Shown here in pieces: positions 61,529 through 64,000 of a stretch of 64,000 nt of DNA (position 1 is its first letter; each line of letters begins with the position of its first letter). The stretch spans positions 8,246,001 through 8,310,000 of the forward strand of contig NC_079879.1 in assembly GCF_029227915.1 (NCBI RefSeq), written 5' to 3'. This DNA comes from Hydractinia symbiolongicarpus. Taxonomy: Eukaryota > Cnidaria > Hydrozoa > Anthoathecata > Hydractiniidae. The position numbers and the translations under genes were made by a program. The notes below the pieces were generated by a model that saw nothing but the letters and a program-made list of their open reading frames with translations, had not been told where the DNA came from and ran no database searches.

Positions 61529-63711
61529 CTAACTAGTCATTAGCCTTTCCTTGGACCTCTTACACCCTTGTGCCGTAGCACCCAAATCTAAACCAACCTC
61601 GTTAATGACACCAAGAAGTTTTGAGTAATGATCTTTCTGACCAGCTAAACCTAGGAAACAAAATTATGGAACTATAAGGAATTGGTGGCAAATAGGTGAT
61701 AAAAAATTCAGAAATTCTCTCAGAGGAAACCCTAAACTCATAAAATCCAACAAACACAAGAGACCATTCACTGGTGACTCGTGTTTACAGCATGAGCTTG
61801 TCCAAATTTTGTAAATCTGAGTGACAACCGTGTTTGTTTTGTGTGTAACATGCCATGTACTCAAAATATGGGATGTGGATGGTTCTTCCAAATTTAATTA
61901 GGTGATTATACATTGCAATATAGCTGGAAGAAAAGACAATGCTTGTTCTCCTCACTAACTCCTGGTTAATTATGAAGTGCTAACACGTTTAAAGGTTTGG
62001 CATAAAAAAAAACTGTACAACAACAATTACCTTTTTGGTCAAACCATATTGATCCAGTTGATGGTCTACCCCACATCATGGTTAAAGGACTTTCATTTAA
62101 ATCAACATGTCTACTTTCATTTAGAGCATCAGGGTCACTAAATACTATTGTCTTGTTCATCTCTGTGTCCTGTCTTGAACTTACGAATGAATAGGAAATA
62201 ACTTCTGAGAGGGGTGGTAACAGTTTATCATTGCATGTACAACCTGTGCAATTCGCTATACATTCATATATAAGGTATTTGTTCATACCGAATTCTTTTT
62301 CACCAACCGCATAATGACTTTTAATCTATAAAAAATATATGATGTTGAAAATGTAGCCAATTCCACAAATGTGGGAATATTTCTCCTTCTATTCTTACCT
62401 TATCAAATTAAGTGAGTTTATGATATTATGGGCTAGTGTGGGTAGAATATCCATTTCCCACTGAGCACAAACAGAAACGTCTAAAATGGATAGACAGGTA
62501 GTTGGTGGGTGGCAAAACAACTTTTAAACTTTCACTACGTCTGTATTGTACAAGATTCCGATTGTGGTCTGTGAATCAAGGAAAGCTGGGCACCAACGTT
62601 ATTTGCTGCATTAAATTTGAGTGTACTGTGTACTGTGCATAATCGTTATTTTTTAAAACAAAAAACAAACTTATATATATAATTTTTTTTATAAAGTCTT
62701 TGTAAACAGGATATATAACTAAAAATACAGAAAAATTCAAAAAATTCCCCCTTTAAAGAATTTTTATAACTTTCCCTGATGAACACAAGCATTAAAACTT
62801 TTTGCACATTTATTTGTTTGTCTAAGCACTGATTTTTATGCACCTAAACTTTATGCAGATAAAAAGTGATAAAACAATCTATACATCTTAGTATAGAAAA
62901 AAATATGATTTATAATATGTATACATACCAATAACACAGTTCGTTCATAACTGTTATGTTCAGCATTATCGCTCCTACTAAAACGTCCAGTTGCCAAGTG
63001 TGCTTCCATAATTATAGCTCTATATTTTTCTTTGGGTAAAATTATCTTTTGCGAGCCACGTAAACAAAGCTTTTCCTTTGATCCAATTTTTCGTTTTGTT
63101 AGTAACTTTGACCATTTTACAAGCTGACTAGCTAGTGAGTGTGACTTATTATATGGTATGCGACTTGTTCTTAATAAAGTCATAATTAAGGGATCCTTCA
63201 CATTATTCTCTGGATCGTTCAAAAACTTTAACAACAGCTTAATATGTCTTTTGTTTAATTGAGGATAGTAAACTCTTTTTAAATTACTTCTGTCTACCTG
63301 AGGTTTCCATACCTTCTTTTCCAATACTAGATCACATATATTCTTTTGTTTAAGATTTCGATTTGATTTGGTTTGGGAGTTGCTTGGCAAAACTACAACA
63401 ACATTAGAAGGAACCGAGGAAAAAGTTGCTGCAGTAGTTTCTTCACTAGTTTTATTTGAAGCCACTGATAATATAGCTGTAGACTTCAAAATATCATTGT
63501 TTGCTGGATTGTTTTCAACACATGTTGCTGGGTTTGATGAGGGAAAGTTACAACCTGTGGGCAGTTTAGTTGAGAAATTTATTGAATTTGGTTCGACAAA
63601 ACAATGTTCATGATGGGAAATTTCACTATTCACTGTAGCATTATTGATATCTACTTTTGCATCGGTAAGAAAAGAGTTAGTATTTTCTAAAGTATCTTCT
63701 AATGTACTCAT
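61529..63711 (-). CDS. Protein with integrase-like H2C2 zinc-binding region, possibly transposon-derived
   Basis: A 399-aa protein in three exons: 62929-63711, 62031-62325 and 61529-61650 (1200 nt, in phase). The start MSTLEDTL is the first ATG after an acceptor (TTGTTTAG), implying an untranslated 5' exon. Residues 1-120 are Asn/Ser-rich and disordered-looking. Residues about 130-230 are basic, with WKPQVDR and RVYYPQLNKRH. Around 235-290 there is an arrangement like the H2C2 zinc domain that precedes retroviral-type integrase cores: IILPKEKYRAIIMEAHL, a second His in AEHNSYER, a LIKSHY segment, and ECIANCTGC. No DDE catalytic core follows; the rest is about 110 residues of unknown fold. This suggests a domesticated fragment of a gypsy- or Ginger-like integrase, but that is inference. 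The Cys cluster C-x4-C-x2-C-x-C is denser than usual. Confidence 0.6.
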
Positions 63712-64000
63712 ATTCACTCTAAACAAGCTTTTTGAACATTGTTGGAAGGTCTTTGTTTATTTAAGGTATTATTATACTTCATCACTAGAGGTTGGAATTA
63801 CTGGCGAGTTTCTTAAACCTTTCTCCAATTAAAAATAAGTTGGTTTCATACCAAAGTTGATAGCTAGCTATGCATCTTTTTACGTTTTGAAAAAACCTTT
63901 ATTGGTTTCCAAGATATAATCTTTAAAACTTTAGCTATATTATTAGCTATATAAGAATTATGACATCATTAAGTTATAGACGCTGAGAAACAATTGTTCG
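63712..64000. other. Upstream of the H2C2 gene
   Basis: AT-rich sequence to the window edge. It probably holds an intron or 5' UTR of the preceding gene. No further gene is seen. Confidence 0.4.

Overview
This 64 kb window is AT-rich nuclear DNA from an animal. Its genes have many short exons with GT-AG introns, and the space between them is full of small inverted-repeat elements. The gene set and repeat style fit a cnidarian, probably a hydrozoan; that assignment is inference. All gene models were assembled by hand from reading frame, splice sites and family motifs. In each multi-exon model the exon lengths add up to an open frame.

Left part (1-25.8 kb): a small plus-strand gene for cytochrome c oxidase subunit 7A is followed by two minus-strand genes. 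The first is DBF4, the regulatory subunit of the Cdc7 kinase (6 exons, 359 aa), with an array of TGACGT motifs just upstream of its ATG. The second is PAN2, the catalytic subunit of the PAN2-PAN3 poly(A) nuclease (32 exons, 1185 aa), with an unusual CCCH zinc finger. A single-exon class A GPCR lies inside one PAN2 intron. Several PAN2 introns contain MITE-like elements, and one holds a tRNA-derived SINE.

Middle part (27-46 kb): three tandem minus-strand genes encode three-domain gelsolin/severin-type actin-binding proteins (357, 356 and 356 aa). Their third exons look homogenised by gene conversion. A leucine-rich-repeat protein gene of the AMN1/F-box-LRR type (9 exons, about 540 aa) follows.

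Right part (46-64 kb): this part is dominated by mobile DNA. A hAT-like non-autonomous element sits at 47.5-49.6 kb. The highlight is an apparently complete 5.95 kb DNA transposon at 50603-56555. It has inverted termini starting CACGGCTG, a TTTT flanking duplication, and an intact 9-exon gene for a 965-aa RAG1-like protein. That protein joins a RAG1-type N-terminal zinc/RING region to a DDE core whose zinc ligands and catalytic residues follow RAG1 spacing. No RAG2-like gene is present. After it come a short unidentified coiled-coil gene, another inverted-repeat element, and a gene with a retrotransposon-integrase-like H2C2 region.
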